Both the position numbers and the translations under genes were made by a program. Shown piece by piece: positions 28,673 through 38,656 of a DNA stretch of 64,000 nucleotides. Below the pieces are notes generated by a model. It searched no databases. It was not told the origin of the DNA and saw nothing but the letters and a program-made list of their open reading frames with translations. The stretch is taken from NCBI GenBank assembly GCA_002401155.1, contig NVSG01000002.1, positions 717,462-781,461 of the forward strand, written 5' to 3'. The stretch comes from Hyphomicrobiales bacterium. Lineage in GTDB: Bacteria; Pseudomonadota; Alphaproteobacteria; Rhizobiales; Rhizobiaceae. Position 1 is the first letter of the stretch, and every line of letters begins with the position of its first letter.

Positions 28673-29623
28673 TTAATACACGAATGCCAGATAGACATAA
28701 ATGCAGTAAGCGATTGTCATAGCAGCGCCCTTTTTGAAATCGATCAGCTTCTTATAATGCGCCAGCAATACCAGCAGCACCGTAGAACCAAGCATCACCC
28801 ACATATCGAGACCGATAATATGGTCGGTGACTATGATCGGCTTGATCGTCACGGTGATGCCCATAATCGCGGCGATATTGAAAATATTGGAGCCCACCAC
28901 ATTGCCCAGCGCCACAGAAGAACTCTTGCGAATGCTGGCCATCAGGGTGGTCGAAAGTTCGGGCAGGGATGTGCCGATTGCCAAAATCGTCAGGCCAATC
29001 ACCTCATCGGATACATGCCATGATTTGGCGATGATCGTTGCCGCATTAACGGTGAATTCCGCACCAATGGGAAGCGCTGCAATTCCCGCCACAAGCAAGC
29101 CGCCAATAACCCATCCGCTGGTGGGAATAGCACTAACCTCGTCGTGATAATCCGTTGTTTGAACCGCATCAGCCCGCGCCTTTCGTGCGGCACGCAACTG
29201 ATCGTATAAAAACATCACCAGTAGCCCGAGCAGAATGATCCCGTCCCAGCGCTCCAGAGACCCTTTAGCCATCATCCCCATGAAGATGATGGTGATAGCC
29301 AGCATGATCACTAGGTTTTTACTGATGCCTTCCTCGTCGCAAAGGATAGCCATGGTCATCGCAGGAAGACCCAATACCAACATGACATTGGTAATGTTCG
29401 AACCCACCACATTGCCCAGCGCAATGCCGCCAACGCCATCAAGAACAGCACCAACAGAAATAAACAGTTCCGGCGCAGAGGTGCCGAAGGAAACGATGGT
29501 AAGGCCGATAATCAGCGGTGGAATTTTAAGTTTTTCCGCAAGGCCAACGGCCCCGCGCACCAATAATTCACCGCCAACCAGCAGCAGGATCAGCCCAATT
29601 GTGAGCCACAGATAATTCAACAT
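28673..29623 (-). CDS. Calcium/sodium antiporter, CaCA family
   Basis: YrbG-like inner-membrane cation exchanger of 316 residues with about ten hydrophobic helices. The two alpha-repeats are clear: SFGTSAPELFIS...GNVVGSNITNV in the first half and AIGTSLPELSTTL...GNVVGSNIFNI in the second. The ATG at 29623 gives the typical start at a membrane helix; upstream in-frame sequence belongs to the neighbouring gene. Its start codon overlaps the stop of the AIM24 gene (TGATG), so the two are probably translationally coupled. Ion specificity is inferred from the family. Confidence 0.93.
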   Translation of the reverse strand: MLNYLWLTIGLILLLVGGELLVRGAVGLAEKLKIPPLIIGLTIVSFGTSAPELFISVGAVLDGVGGIALGNVVGSNITNVMLVLGLPAMTMAILCDEEGISKNLVIMLAITIIFMGMMAKGSLERWDGIILLGLLVMFLYDQLRAARKARADAVQTTDYHDEVSAIPTSGWVIGGLLVAGIAALPIGAEFTVNAATIIAKSWHVSDEVIGLTILAIGTSLPELSTTLMASIRKSSSVALGNVVGSNIFNIAAIMGITVTIKPIIVTDHIIGLDMWVMLGSTVLLVLLAHYKKLIDFKKGAAMTIAYCIYVYLAFVY

Positions 29624-30471
29624 CAATCGCCGTCCAGCAAATCGCCAATGCCGCCAAGAATGGAGCCTTCTCCCACATGGCGTCCGCCTCCCTTGGGAGC
29701 TGCAGCGAGCATGCGTCCTGCAAGGCGCGAGAAGGGCAGGGATTGTATCCACACCTTGCCCGGCCCGCGCAATTTGGCAAAGAACACGCCTTCGCCGCCA
29801 AAAATCATCGATTTGATCGAACCGGCACGAACCACATCAAAATCGATGTCGCCCGTATAAGCAGCGACACAACCTGTATCCACGTGTAATTCTTCGCCCG
29901 GTGCCAAGATGCGTTCAAGAGTGGTGCCACCCACATGAACAAAGGCCCAGCCATCGCCCTCAAGGCTCTGCATGATAAAACCTTCGCCGCCAAAAAGGCC
30001 GGTCAGCATTCGTTTTTGAAAAGAAATGCCAATCGAAACGCCTTTGGCCGCACATAAAAATGCATCCTTTTGACAAATCAGCCGACCATCAACCTCATCA
30101 AGCTTGATTGCCAGAACATGGCCGGGATAGGGAGAGGCAAACCCCACCCGCGCTTTGCCGGTGCCGTGATGGGTGAAGACGGTGGTGAACAGGCTTTCGC
30201 CGGTGATGACGCGCTTTCCGGCACCAAGAAGCTTGTCCATAAAACTGTTGCCTTCTTGCTCGGAACCATCGCCAAATATGGTGGTCATTTCAATGGCGGG
30301 GTCTTTGAACATCATGGAGCCAGCTTCTGCAATTGCGGATTCGCCCGGATCAAGTTCAATTTCAACGAACTGCATTTCCGCGCCTTTGATTTCAAAATCA
30401 ACGTCATCGGATACACTGGCACTTCGGACATGCCGGGAACTTTGAATATTGGGGACTGATCCAAACACCAT
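29623..30471 (-). CDS. AIM24 family protein (TIGR00266-like)
   Basis: Beta-rich AIM24/TIGR00266 family protein of 282 residues. These proteins have an unknown biochemical role. Visible family signs are the Gly-rich repeats, FVEIELDPGESAIAEAGSMM near residue 35, the FGGEGFIMQSLEGDG segment, HVDTGCVAAYTGDIDFDV, and a Gly-rich C-terminus. The first 20 residues look disordered. A strong GAGGAGAA ribosome site precedes the ATG. It is coupled by overlap to the cation antiporter gene downstream, which may hint at a shared membrane role. Confidence 0.88.
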   Translation of the reverse strand: MVFGSVPNIQSSRHVRSASVSDDVDFEIKGAEMQFVEIELDPGESAIAEAGSMMFKDPAIEMTTIFGDGSEQEGNSFMDKLLGAGKRVITGESLFTTVFTHHGTGKARVGFASPYPGHVLAIKLDEVDGRLICQKDAFLCAAKGVSIGISFQKRMLTGLFGGEGFIMQSLEGDGWAFVHVGGTTLERILAPGEELHVDTGCVAAYTGDIDFDVVRAGSIKSMIFGGEGVFFAKLRGPGKVWIQSLPFSRLAGRMLAAAPKGGGRHVGEGSILGGIGDLLDGD

Positions 30472-30601
30472 ATTATTCTCCTCGTGAAGGGTGAGCTTTT
30501 CTGCCCTGTAGATAGGAGCTAAAGGGAAGCTTTGCCAGCTTTTTTGCTCAACAAACTATTGGCTGATATCAGCGTTGATTTTTAAAAATGACAGCAGATT
30601 G

Positions 30602-31009
30602 CTAAGGGCGAACCGTGCGGCAATAGCCATCATAAACTCTCCACGGGTCCAGGCCGGTTACGCAAAATTCTACATTCCAGCCAAACCCGGCAAATCCTTG
30701 ACCTTCTTCGATCAGATAATGAACCTTGCGAGTTACGCCATTGGAAAGATTCGCATAAGCGTGGCAATAACGGCGATCGATAGAGGATTCTTCAAAGCCG
30801 TGATGGCCGTGCCCGTGGGGACGGGAAATCGAATCCACATAAAGTCCGCGATGCCATGTGCGATCTTCAGCATCATTGAAACGGTTGGATATTCTCTGCA
30901 AAACCTTGCTATCCGTGCATTCTGGAAAACTATGCGCCTCGGCCTTGGTGGCTTGCAGGCCTGTTGATAAGCCAATCACAAAAACAAAAATTGAGATGAA
31001 TTTTATCAT
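30602..31009 (-). CDS. Small secreted cysteine-containing protein of unknown function
   Basis: I do not recognise this 135-residue protein. A signal peptide of about 22 residues ends in AEA-HS, so it is exported. The mature part is rich in His, Arg and Tyr and has four cysteines (PECT, RRYCHAY, EFCV, GYCR) that could form two disulfides in the periplasm. A GRPHGHGHHG-like His/Gly segment (HGHGHHG) could bind metal, but this is only a suggestion. The ATG at 31009 has GCGAGGC upstream; a longer frame would hide the signal peptide. It lies 73 bases downstream of purN on the same strand. Confidence 0.75.
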   Translation of the reverse strand: MIKFISIFVFVIGLSTGLQATKAEAHSFPECTDSKVLQRISNRFNDAEDRTWHRGLYVDSISRPHGHGHHGFEESSIDRRYCHAYANLSNGVTRKVHYLIEEGQGFAGFGWNVEFCVTGLDPWRVYDGYCRTVRP

Positions 31010-31082
31010 GGAATTTGCCTCGCCTGAAAATACACCTGAGTTGCAAGCCAATTTGGCCGCTGGGGTCTCCACTGTCAAATGC

Positions 31083-31772
31083 TTATGCGATGGATGACAC
31101 AGAATTATCGCTATCCGTCGCTGGAAATTCCTTCGAAAAAATGATCCTGCCGCCACTCATGCGGATAGCGCCACTGGCCAGCAGTGCCAGCGATTTTGGG
31201 TAAAGCACGTGTTCGGCTTTAAGAACCCGCGCAGAAAGATCATCTTCATCATCTTCGGGCAATATGGGGACACAAGTTTGCGCAATGATTGGCCCATCGT
31301 CTAGCGTCGCCGTTACAATATGAACGGTGCAGCCATGTAGCCGTACCCCGTGTTCGATGGCGCGGTGATGGGTATCAAGGCCTTTAAACGTAGGCAGCAG
31401 GCTCGGATGAATATTGAGAATTCGGCCGCTAAACCTCTGTACAAACTCATCAGATAAAATGCGCATAAAACCAGCGAGACAAATATAGGCCGGTTCATCG
31501 CGCACCAATTCATCACCCAGCGCTTTTTCGTAATCTTCCTGAGTATCGAATGAGCCACGCTCAATAACCGCCGTTTCAATGCCATTGGCACGTGCGATTT
31601 CGAGCCCACCCGCCGATGCCTTGTTGGAAATAACCTTGGTAATAATAGCGGGGTAATCCGGCTCCATGGTCGCGGCGATCAAAGCTGCCATGTTCGACCC
31701 CCGTCCGGAAATCAAAACCGCAACACGCTTGCGCTTACTAAGCGCAGAAGTCTGGTTGGGCGTGGTGTTCAT
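31083..31772 (-). CDS. purN: Phosphoribosylglycinamide formyltransferase
   Basis: Formylates GAR with 10-formyl-tetrahydrofolate in purine synthesis. The 229-residue protein has the start [12 protein letters not shown], and the catalytic Asn and His in [14 protein letters not shown] with the later Asp in DDGPIIAQ. It overlaps purM by ATGA. The C-terminal tail is about ten residues longer than the usual enzyme. purM-purN is the standard pair. Confidence 0.97.
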   Translation of the reverse strand: MNTTPNQTSALSKRKRVAVLISGRGSNMAALIAATMEPDYPAIITKVISNKASAGGLEIARANGIETAVIERGSFDTQEDYEKALGDELVRDEPAYICLAGFMRILSDEFVQRFSGRILNIHPSLLPTFKGLDTHHRAIEHGVRLHGCTVHIVTATLDDGPIIAQTCVPILPEDDEDDLSARVLKAEHVLYPKSLALLASGAIRMSGGRIIFSKEFPATDSDNSVSSIA

Positions 31773-32842
31773 AAACCCAAGTTTCCCTCAAACAGCACCG
31801 CGTCCCCATCACGCTCCACCAATTGGCCTAATTCAAAGGCGTTTTCCCCATTGGCCTTGAAAACTTCCAAGACTTGATCCTTAGCATCTTTTGCAACGAC
31901 CACCACCATGCCGACACCGCAATTGAAGGTGCGAAGCATTTCAAGTTCTTCAATGCCGCCAGCCTTTTGTAGCCATGCAAACACAGGTGGAGGATTAACA
32001 GCTCCAAGATCAACACTTGCCGCAAGATGATCGGGCAGAACTCGCGGAATATTTTCCACAAACCCACCACCCGTAATATGTGCCAACGCTTTGACGGCAC
32101 CCGTTTCTTTAATCGCTGCCAAAACAGATTTTACATAAATCCGCGTTGGTTCAAGCAAGGCTTCCCCAAGCGAGGTATTTGGTGCAAACGGGGCAGGAGC
32201 TTGCCATGATATTTTTTCCATCTCGACAATCTTGCGAACCAGCGAGAATCCGTTCGAATGCACGCCCGATGAGCCAAGACCCAATATCACGTCTCCGGCA
32301 GCCAGTTCTGTCGGCAAAAGCGAACCACGCTCAGCTGCACCCACTGCAAAGCCTGCTAAATCATAATCGCCGCCGCTATACATGCCCGGCATTTCAGCGG
32401 TTTCCCCGCCAATCAGCGCGGCGCCTGCCTGACGACATCCTTCGGCAATGCCTTCGATGATATTTTTTCCCTGTTCAACATCCAGTTTCCCGGTGGCAAA
32501 ATAATCAAGAAAGAATAGCGGTTCAGCACCCTGCACAATCAAATCATTGACACACATGGCCACCAGATCGATGCCGACCTTGTCGTGGCAATCCGCTTCA
32601 ATGGCGATTTTTAACTTGGTGCCAACCCCATCGTTTGCAGCTACCAAAATTGGGTCTTTAAACCCCGCAGCGCGAAGATCGAACAATCCGCCAAAGCCGC
32701 CAATTTCAGAATCAGAACCCGCACGCTTGGTTGATTTTACCGCAGGCTTGATCGCTTCCACCAATGCGTTGCCCGCATCGATATCCACCCCAGCCTGTGC
32801 GTAGCTCAATCCGTTTTGGCCATTTTGCGTGTCATCGCTCAT
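31769..32842 (-). CDS. purM: Phosphoribosylformylglycinamidine cyclo-ligase
   Basis: AIR synthetase of the purine pathway. The 357-residue protein shows the start [12 protein letters not shown], the [10 protein letters not shown] and [20 protein letters not shown] motifs, and [11 protein letters not shown], all typical of PurM. The ATG at 32842 fits the family length. It is divergent from the AI-2E permease gene over 220 bases, where both promoters must lie. It is translationally coupled to purN. Confidence 0.97.
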   Translation of the reverse strand: MSDDTQNGQNGLSYAQAGVDIDAGNALVEAIKPAVKSTKRAGSDSEIGGFGGLFDLRAAGFKDPILVAANDGVGTKLKIAIEADCHDKVGIDLVAMCVNDLIVQGAEPLFFLDYFATGKLDVEQGKNIIEGIAEGCRQAGAALIGGETAEMPGMYSGGDYDLAGFAVGAAERGSLLPTELAAGDVILGLGSSGVHSNGFSLVRKIVEMEKISWQAPAPFAPNTSLGEALLEPTRIYVKSVLAAIKETGAVKALAHITGGGFVENIPRVLPDHLAASVDLGAVNPPPVFAWLQKAGGIEELEMLRTFNCGVGMVVVVAKDAKDQVLEVFKANGENAFELGQLVERDGDAVLFEGNLGL

Positions 32843-33062
32843 TGATAAAGGTTTCCAATAAAATTTTCGGGTCTAGGGGCTGGGCCCCAATTCTCCATCA
32901 AGGCATATGGTGAGCGCGGTTTGTCTTCAAGCCTAAAGCGGCGAGTGGGCGCCTTTGTCCGCTGATTTTATATTGCGGAGCCAAAATTTGAGGTTATATA
33001 GTAGCAATATTACGTGGAGTCGCTAGAAACGGCTCCCTTCAGGCTTGAAACGGGAGGGTGCC

Positions 33063-34148
33063 TTGAAAGACGATTTTGCTCGAAAATTCAGGACACAGCT
33101 GTTTTTCTGGATAGCATTCTTCATAGTATTCTTGCTCTTCCTGTGGCTGTTTTCCGACATTCTTCTGCCGTTTGTGGCGGGCATGGCGCTTGCCTATTTC
33201 CTCGACCCGGTCGCCGATTGGCTGGAGCGGCTGGGCACCAGCCGGCTTGTGGCAACTGTGATCATCATGGTTTGCTTTGTGGTGATTTTTGTCCTGTTCC
33301 TGATGATCCTTATCCCCATTCTGGGCAGTCAGATCAGCGGATTTCTTGCCAGACTGCCTCATCTTGTTACCGAGTTGCAGGGGCTGGTCGCTTCAAGCGA
33401 GAGCACTTGGCTGCGCGATCTTATCGGTATCGAAGGCAAAACCTTGCAGGATAACCTTGGCGAACTGATGAAACAGGGCGCCTCATGGCTTTCCGCCCTG
33501 CTGCAACAAGTATGGAATTCGGGCAAGGCGCTGATCAATGTAATTTCGCTGCTGATCGTAACCCCGGTTGTTGCCTTCTATCTGCTTTATGATTGGGACA
33601 ACATGACCAACAGGATCGACGATTTGCTGCCACGCGATCATCGTGAAACCATTCGCGGCATACTCAAGGATATCGATGGAGTTGTTGCAGGCTTCGTTCG
33701 CGGGCAGGGAACCCTTTGTCTGATATTGGGCCTCTTTTACGGCATTGCTCTGACAATCATCGGGCTGAATTTCGGCCTGTTGATCGGCCTGTTTGCCGGA
33801 CTGATATCGTTCATTCCATTTGTCGGTTCCATAACTGGATTGATTTTGTCTGTGGGCGTCGCCTTGGTGCAATTCTGGCCTGACTATGGCATGATCATCG
33901 CGGTTGTGCTGGTCTACGGCGTTGGCCAGTTCATGGAAGGCAATGTATTGCAGCCCAAACTGGTCGGCGAAAGCATCGGCCTTCACCCGGTCTGGCTGAT
34001 GTTCTCCCTGTTCGCTTTTGGCTCGCTATTTGGCTTTACTGGTATGTTGATTGCGGTTCCTGCAGCAGCAGCAGTTGGCGTCATCATTCGCTTTTTTCTG
34101 GGCCGCTATTTGCAAAGCGAGTTCTATCGGGGCCATAATGGCCAATAG
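33063..34148 (+). CDS. AI-2E family (PerM/TqsA-like) membrane transporter
   Basis: Polytopic inner-membrane protein of the PerM/YdiK/TqsA family, some of whose members export autoinducer-2 or ions. The actual substrate is not known here. About seven to eight helices are visible: two at the N-terminus, a central loop with DPVADWLERLG, and a C-terminal bundle with the GLFAGLISFIPFVG segment and the LQPKLVGESIGLHPVW motif. I prefer TTG at 33063 (361 residues), with GGGAGGG upstream; the frame is open 6 codons earlier. hdaA follows 22 bases downstream. Confidence 0.88.
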   Translation: MKDDFARKFRTQLFFWIAFFIVFLLFLWLFSDILLPFVAGMALAYFLDPVADWLERLGTSRLVATVIIMVCFVVIFVLFLMILIPILGSQISGFLARLPHLVTELQGLVASSESTWLRDLIGIEGKTLQDNLGELMKQGASWLSALLQQVWNSGKALINVISLLIVTPVVAFYLLYDWDNMTNRIDDLLPRDHRETIRGILKDIDGVVAGFVRGQGTLCLILGLFYGIALTIIGLNFGLLIGLFAGLISFIPFVGSITGLILSVGVALVQFWPDYGMIIAVVLVYGVGQFMEGNVLQPKLVGESIGLHPVWLMFSLFAFGSLFGFTGMLIAVPAAAAVGVIIRFFLGRYLQSEFYRGHNGQ

Positions 34149-34170
34149 TTTGTAAAAAACGAGTATCCAA

Positions 34171-34848
34171 GTGCCCAACAATAACGAACAAATTCCTTTC
34201 ACCTTGCCTGTCGAGGACGCCAGAGCGCGTGAAGATTTGATCGAAAGTTCGGCTAATTTTACTGCCATAGAGATGATTGACGCGTGGCCGGACTGGCCGG
34301 GCAATGTTGCAATCTTGGCAGGCCCCGTGGGTTCCGGAAAATCCCATCTGGCATCCATCTGGGCCCAGCAGGCGGAAGCTGAAATCTTCAATATGGAGGA
34401 CTTGCGGTCCGAGCATGCCCTATCCGGTGATTTCAAAAATTACGTGCTGGAAAATGCCGATGCAGGCGGCATTGATGAAACAGCCCTGTTTCATCTGATC
34501 AATCAAACCCGCGCCAATGGTAATTTCCTGCTGATCACCAGTCGCACATGGCCGCAAAGCTGGGAAGTGACCCTGCCGGATTTATCGTCGCGTCTGCGCG
34601 GGGCATTTCTGGTCGAATTACTAGAGCCAGACGATCTGCTGCTTGGCTTGGTCATCCATAAACTGTTTGCCGACAGACAGTTAGAAGTCGATCCTGCGGT
34701 TGTGAATTATCTGGTGGTGCGCATGGAGCGCTCCCTCGGCGTTGCCGGAAAGATCGTTGAAAAGCTTGATCACGAGGCCTTGGCGCGCAATACAAAAATC
34801 ACCAAAGCGCTTGCCGGCAAAGTTTTGCAGGACATGACATCCAGCTAA
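34171..34848 (+). CDS. hdaA: DnaA regulatory inactivator HdaA
   Basis: Hda-type AAA+ protein that promotes hydrolysis of DnaA-ATP after replication starts, working with the sliding clamp. The 225-residue protein starts with a likely clamp-binding motif QIPFTL (about residues 7-12). It has the Walker A-like AGPVGSGKSHLA, and a C-terminal sensor-2 region (RMERSLGVAGKIVEKL). The start is GTG. Its place upstream of ppk and ppx, downstream of the AI-2E permease, is a common alphaproteobacterial order. The assignment to HdaA is by size and motif. Confidence 0.88.
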   Translation: MPNNNEQIPFTLPVEDARAREDLIESSANFTAIEMIDAWPDWPGNVAILAGPVGSGKSHLASIWAQQAEAEIFNMEDLRSEHALSGDFKNYVLENADAGGIDETALFHLINQTRANGNFLLITSRTWPQSWEVTLPDLSSRLRGAFLVELLEPDDLLLGLVIHKLFADRQLEVDPAVVNYLVVRMERSLGVAGKIVEKLDHEALARNTKITKALAGKVLQDMTSS

Positions 34849-34877
34849 GCCAAAACTTCATTAACCAAAGCTGCAAT

Positions 34878-34922
34878 TCGTCATCAAACTGTCACACTTG
34901 CTTGTTCAATTCTTGTTATGAT
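34878..34922 (+). promoter_or_regulatory. Pho box and -10 upstream of ppk
   Basis: Bases 34878-34895 read TCGTCAT CAAA CTGTCAC, two 7-base half-sites with a 4-base spacer. They match the PhoB consensus CTGTCAT-N4-CTGTCAT at 11 of 14 positions. The -10 candidate TATGAT follows at 34917-34922, 21 bases later. Weaker half-site-like words continue with 11-base spacing (GCTTGTT, TCTTGTT). The site lies 53 bases before the chosen ppk start and supports phosphate-starvation control. The spacing to the -10 is longer than in the classic E. coli case. Confidence 0.6.
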
Positions 34923-34947
34923 GGTGCAGTTGCAGATTGGGGACACT

Positions 34948-37128
34948 ATGAAAGAGCCGACGAAAAAGAACGAAAACCTTTTGGAAAGTGAAAGTCAGAG
35001 CATAGAATTATTCTCTGATCCGACACGATTCATGAACCGTGAATTATCATGGCTTGAGTTCAATCGCCGGGTGTTGGAAGAGTCTGAGAACAAGAACAAT
35101 CCGCTATTGGAGCGGGTGCGGTTCCTCTCGATTTCCGCAAACAATCTGGACGAATTTTTCATGGTGCGCGTTGCCGGTCTGGTCGGTCAGGTGCGCGAAG
35201 GAGTGGAGGCAATCTCCGATGATGGCCTGACCCCGAAGGAACAGCTGGAAGCTGTGTTGGCCGCGACCCAAACCCTGCAAAATGATCAGCAGGAGAGTTG
35301 GCGCACGCTGGAAAAGACCCTGAACGAAGAAAATATTTTCATCGTCAAGCCCAATCAACTCAATAACAAAGACGAAAAATGGCTGGAAACCTGCTTCATC
35401 GAAGAGGTTTTCCCGATGTTAACCCCATTGTCGATGGACCCGGCTCATCCGTTTCCCTTCATTCCGAACCTTGGCCAGTCCCTGATGTTCGATCTGGTTC
35501 ATGATAAATCCAACGAAAAAATGGTTGCCCTCATCCGTCTGCCGGAAGGGTTGCGTCGCTTTATAAGCCTGCCTGTAAAAAACAATGATCGCATCCAGTT
35601 CATTTCGATTGAAGACGTCATCGGCCTCTATATCGCAAAATTGTTTCCCGGATATCGTAGCCGTGGTTCCGGTAACTTCCGCATCATTCGCGATTCAGAC
35701 ATCGAGATTGCAGAAGAAGCCGAAGATTTGGTGCGTACCTATGAGACAGCATTGAAACGTCGGCGCAGGGGCTCGGTTATCCAGTTGGAAATTGATTCCG
35801 GCATGCCTGTAAATCTTCAGGATTTCGTTCTTTTTGAACTTGATCTGGATGAGAGCCGCCGGGTGCTGGTGGATGGCATGCTGGCCATGCACAATTTGAC
35901 TGAAATTGTGAATGTGGAAAGAGCCGATCTTAAATTCCCGCCATTCAACGCCCGTTTCCCCGAGCGCATTCGTGAAATGGATGGCGATTGTTTTGCTGCC
36001 ATTCGCCAAAAAGAATTCATCGTCCACCACCCATATGAATCTTTTGATGTAGTGGTCAGCTTCCTGCAACAAGCGGCCAATGACCCGGATGTGGTGGCGA
36101 TCAAACAAACCCTTTATCGGACCTCCAATGAAAGCCCGATTGTTGCAGCCCTGATTGCAGCAGCCGAGTCTGGCAAATCTGTAACAGCCGTAGTTGAACT
36201 CAAGGCCCGCTTTGATGAAGAAGCAAATATCCGCTGGTCGCGCGATCTTGAACGCGCCGGCGTTCAGGTAGTTTTTGGTTTCATTGATTGGAAAACCCAC
36301 GCCAAACTCTCGCAAATCGTTCGCCGCGAAGATGGTAAACTGGTAAACTACGTCCATATCGGCACTGGAAATTATCACCCGATCACGGCGCGGGTTTATA
36401 CCGATCTTTCATATTTCACCGCAAACCCGGCCATTACCCACGATGTGGCCAAGGTTTTTAACTTCATTACCGGCTATGCCAAACCGGAAGCTCTGGAAAA
36501 TTTTGCCGTTTCGCCAATCGATTTGCGCCAGCGTATCCTCGAATATATTGACCGCGAAATCGCATTTGCCAAAGAAGGCAAGCCCGCTCAAATCTGGGCC
36601 AAGATGAATTCTCTGGTGGATTCAGAACTGATCGACGCTTTTTACCGTGCCAGTCAGGCCGGTGTGCAAATCGATTTGATCATACGCGGCATTTGCTGCC
36701 TGCGACCTAATATTCAGGGCATGTCGGAGAATATCCGCGTGAAATCCATCGTCGGTCGCTTCCTTGAGCACAGCCGTATTTTGTGCTTTGGCAATGGCGA
36801 TTGGTTGCCCTCGAAAAAGGCCAATGTCTATATCGGTTCGCCAGATTTAATGCCGCGAAATCTTGATCGCCGGGTCGAAGTGATGGTTAGGCTCGAGAAT
36901 AAAACGGTGAAGAAGCAAGTGCTTGACCAGATTATTCTGGCAAATTTGATGGATAATGAGCAAAGCTGGGAAATCCTGCCAAATGGCATGAGCAAAAGAA
37001 TAAGCCCCAAAGGCGCATCAGACGCATTTAGCGCCCAGCAATATTTCATGACCAATCCGAGCCTATCAGGCAGAGGTGAATCCCTAAAAGATGACGCACC
37101 AAAAACCTTCATTAGACGAGACGACTAA
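34948..37128 (+). CDS. ppk: Polyphosphate kinase 1
   Basis: Reversibly polymerises ATP gamma-phosphate into polyphosphate. From the ATG at 34948 it has 726 residues. The N-terminal [13 protein letters not shown] motif and the two catalytic histidines are visible: His470 in VHIGTGNYH and His608 in LEHSRIL. I chose this start because the ATG at 34918 lies within the candidate -10 element and so would probably not be inside the transcript. The 3' end overlaps ppx by 38 bases in another frame, so the two are likely co-expressed. A candidate Pho box precedes the gene. Confidence 0.95.
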   Translation: MKEPTKKNENLLESESQSIELFSDPTRFMNRELSWLEFNRRVLEESENKNNPLLERVRFLSISANNLDEFFMVRVAGLVGQVREGVEAISDDGLTPKEQLEAVLAATQTLQNDQQESWRTLEKTLNEENIFIVKPNQLNNKDEKWLETCFIEEVFPMLTPLSMDPAHPFPFIPNLGQSLMFDLVHDKSNEKMVALIRLPEGLRRFISLPVKNNDRIQFISIEDVIGLYIAKLFPGYRSRGSGNFRIIRDSDIEIAEEAEDLVRTYETALKRRRRGSVIQLEIDSGMPVNLQDFVLFELDLDESRRVLVDGMLAMHNLTEIVNVERADLKFPPFNARFPERIREMDGDCFAAIRQKEFIVHHPYESFDVVVSFLQQAANDPDVVAIKQTLYRTSNESPIVAALIAAAESGKSVTAVVELKARFDEEANIRWSRDLERAGVQVVFGFIDWKTHAKLSQIVRREDGKLVNYVHIGTGNYHPITARVYTDLSYFTANPAITHDVAKVFNFITGYAKPEALENFAVSPIDLRQRILEYIDREIAFAKEGKPAQIWAKMNSLVDSELIDAFYRASQAGVQIDLIIRGICCLRPNIQGMSENIRVKSIVGRFLEHSRILCFGNGDWLPSKKANVYIGSPDLMPRNLDRRVEVMVRLENKTVKKQVLDQIILANLMDNEQSWEILPNGMSKRISPKGASDAFSAQQYFMTNPSLSGRGESLKDDAPKTFIRRDD

Positions 37129-38650
37129 GTCTTCGCATCACGCGCAGGGACGCTTGCGCGAGCGTCAGCCCATTGCCGTCATTGATATTGGTTCAAACTC
37201 GGTTCGTCAGGTGATTTACGAGGGTTTTACCCGTTCTCCGTCGGTGCTTTTCAACGAAAAAATCTTGTGCGGTCTGGGGCGTGGCATGGCTGGCAGCGGG
37301 CGTATGAACGAGGATGCTGTGGATGCCGCCCTTCGTGCCATATTGCGCTATTGTGCAATCGGCAAACAATTGGGCGTTGCAGATACCCACATCATCGCCA
37401 CTGCAGCTGTACGCGAAGCAAAAAACGGCCCGGCTTTCATCGAACAGGTTGAAAAAATTTGCGGCAAAAAACTTGTTCTTCTCTCGGGAAAAGAAGAAGC
37501 TCTATACGCAGGGTGGGGCATTGAGAGCGGCTTTTATCAACCCGATGGCGTGGTTGGCGATTTGGGCGGCGGCTCACTTGAACTCATCAACGTCAAATCC
37601 GTGACAACCGGCGACAATGAAGGCGTCACCATGCCGTTGGGCGGTTTGCGCCTCACTGAAATGGCCGAAGGAAACCTCGAAAAAGCCAAAGAGATTGTCC
37701 ATCAGCATTTTTCAAAAATTAGCGATCGTGCTGATTTGAAAGGCGAGACTTTCTATGCGGTCGGGGGCACTTGGCGCTCGCTGGCAAAACTCCACATGGC
37801 CCATATCGATTACCCATTATTCGTGCTGCACGATTACACGGTCGATGCAAAAATTTTCATTGAGTTCTGCGAAACCCTGATTGAACCGGACCCGCAACCA
37901 ATGGCGGGTATGGATACCGTTTCCAAGAACAGACGTAATTTGCTGCCGATTGGCGCGATTGTTTTGATAGAAGCGCTGAAATTTACAGGCGCAAAGCGGG
38001 TTTCTATATCCTCATTGGGAGTTCGCGAAGGCTATCTTCACGCGCTTTTAGATAAGAACGAACAACAAAAAGACCCGTTGATAGAAGCAAGTAGAGAGCT
38101 TGCAATCTTGCGCGCCCGTTCCCCACACCACGCAGAAGAGCTCGCTATCTGGACCAAAGGCGCTTTTGCAACAATCGGCATAGAAGAAACGGCGAACGAA
38201 GCGCGCTATCGCATCGCATCGTGCTATCTTGCTGATATCGCGTGGCGCGCCCATTCTGATTATCAGGCCAAGCAAAGCCTCGGCATTATTTCCAACGCAG
38301 GTTTCATCGGCATCAGCCACAGGGGGCGTGCCTATCTGGCGATTTCAAATTACTGCCGTTATTCCGGCCTCAGCACAAAAATTCCTCTGCCGGAGATTGC
38401 CACTTTGGCGGACGAACGCACCATCCATCGCGCCCGTGTTCTGGCCGCATTGTTCCGTTTGCTCTATCTCTACACAGCATCGATTGAAGGCATCATTCCG
38501 CAGCTGAAATTACAGCGCGGAGAAGACGGAATTTTGCGGTTTATATTGCCGGAGAATTTATCGGATCTGGCAGGCGAAAGACCAGACAAACGGATGGAAC
38601 AATTGGCCAGAGAAATAGGCCAACCCATCGAATTGAAAATTGAAGAATAG
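37091..38650 (+). CDS. ppx: Exopolyphosphatase (Ppx/GppA family)
   Basis: Degrades polyphosphate, or hydrolyses pppGpp in some members. The 519-residue protein has an actin-like N-terminal fold with [17 protein letters not shown] near residue 30, the ATAAVREA segment, and [13 protein letters not shown] helical C-terminal domain of about 200 residues follows. The start lies inside ppk, 38 bases before its stop. ppk-ppx order is standard; which substrate dominates cannot be read from sequence. Confidence 0.93.
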   Translation: MTHQKPSLDETTKSSHHAQGRLRERQPIAVIDIGSNSVRQVIYEGFTRSPSVLFNEKILCGLGRGMAGSGRMNEDAVDAALRAILRYCAIGKQLGVADTHIIATAAVREAKNGPAFIEQVEKICGKKLVLLSGKEEALYAGWGIESGFYQPDGVVGDLGGGSLELINVKSVTTGDNEGVTMPLGGLRLTEMAEGNLEKAKEIVHQHFSKISDRADLKGETFYAVGGTWRSLAKLHMAHIDYPLFVLHDYTVDAKIFIEFCETLIEPDPQPMAGMDTVSKNRRNLLPIGAIVLIEALKFTGAKRVSISSLGVREGYLHALLDKNEQQKDPLIEASRELAILRARSPHHAEELAIWTKGAFATIGIEETANEARYRIASCYLADIAWRAHSDYQAKQSLGIISNAGFIGISHRGRAYLAISNYCRYSGLSTKIPLPEIATLADERTIHRARVLAALFRLLYLYTASIEGIIPQLKLQRGEDGILRFILPENLSDLAGERPDKRMEQLAREIGQPIELKIEE

Positions 38651-38656
38651 GGACGG

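Noticed and set aside
30562-30573. 12-base palindrome GCTGATATCAGC
   Set aside because: About sixteen such palindromes are expected by chance in 64 kb, and it is not at a clear promoter or followed by a T tract.
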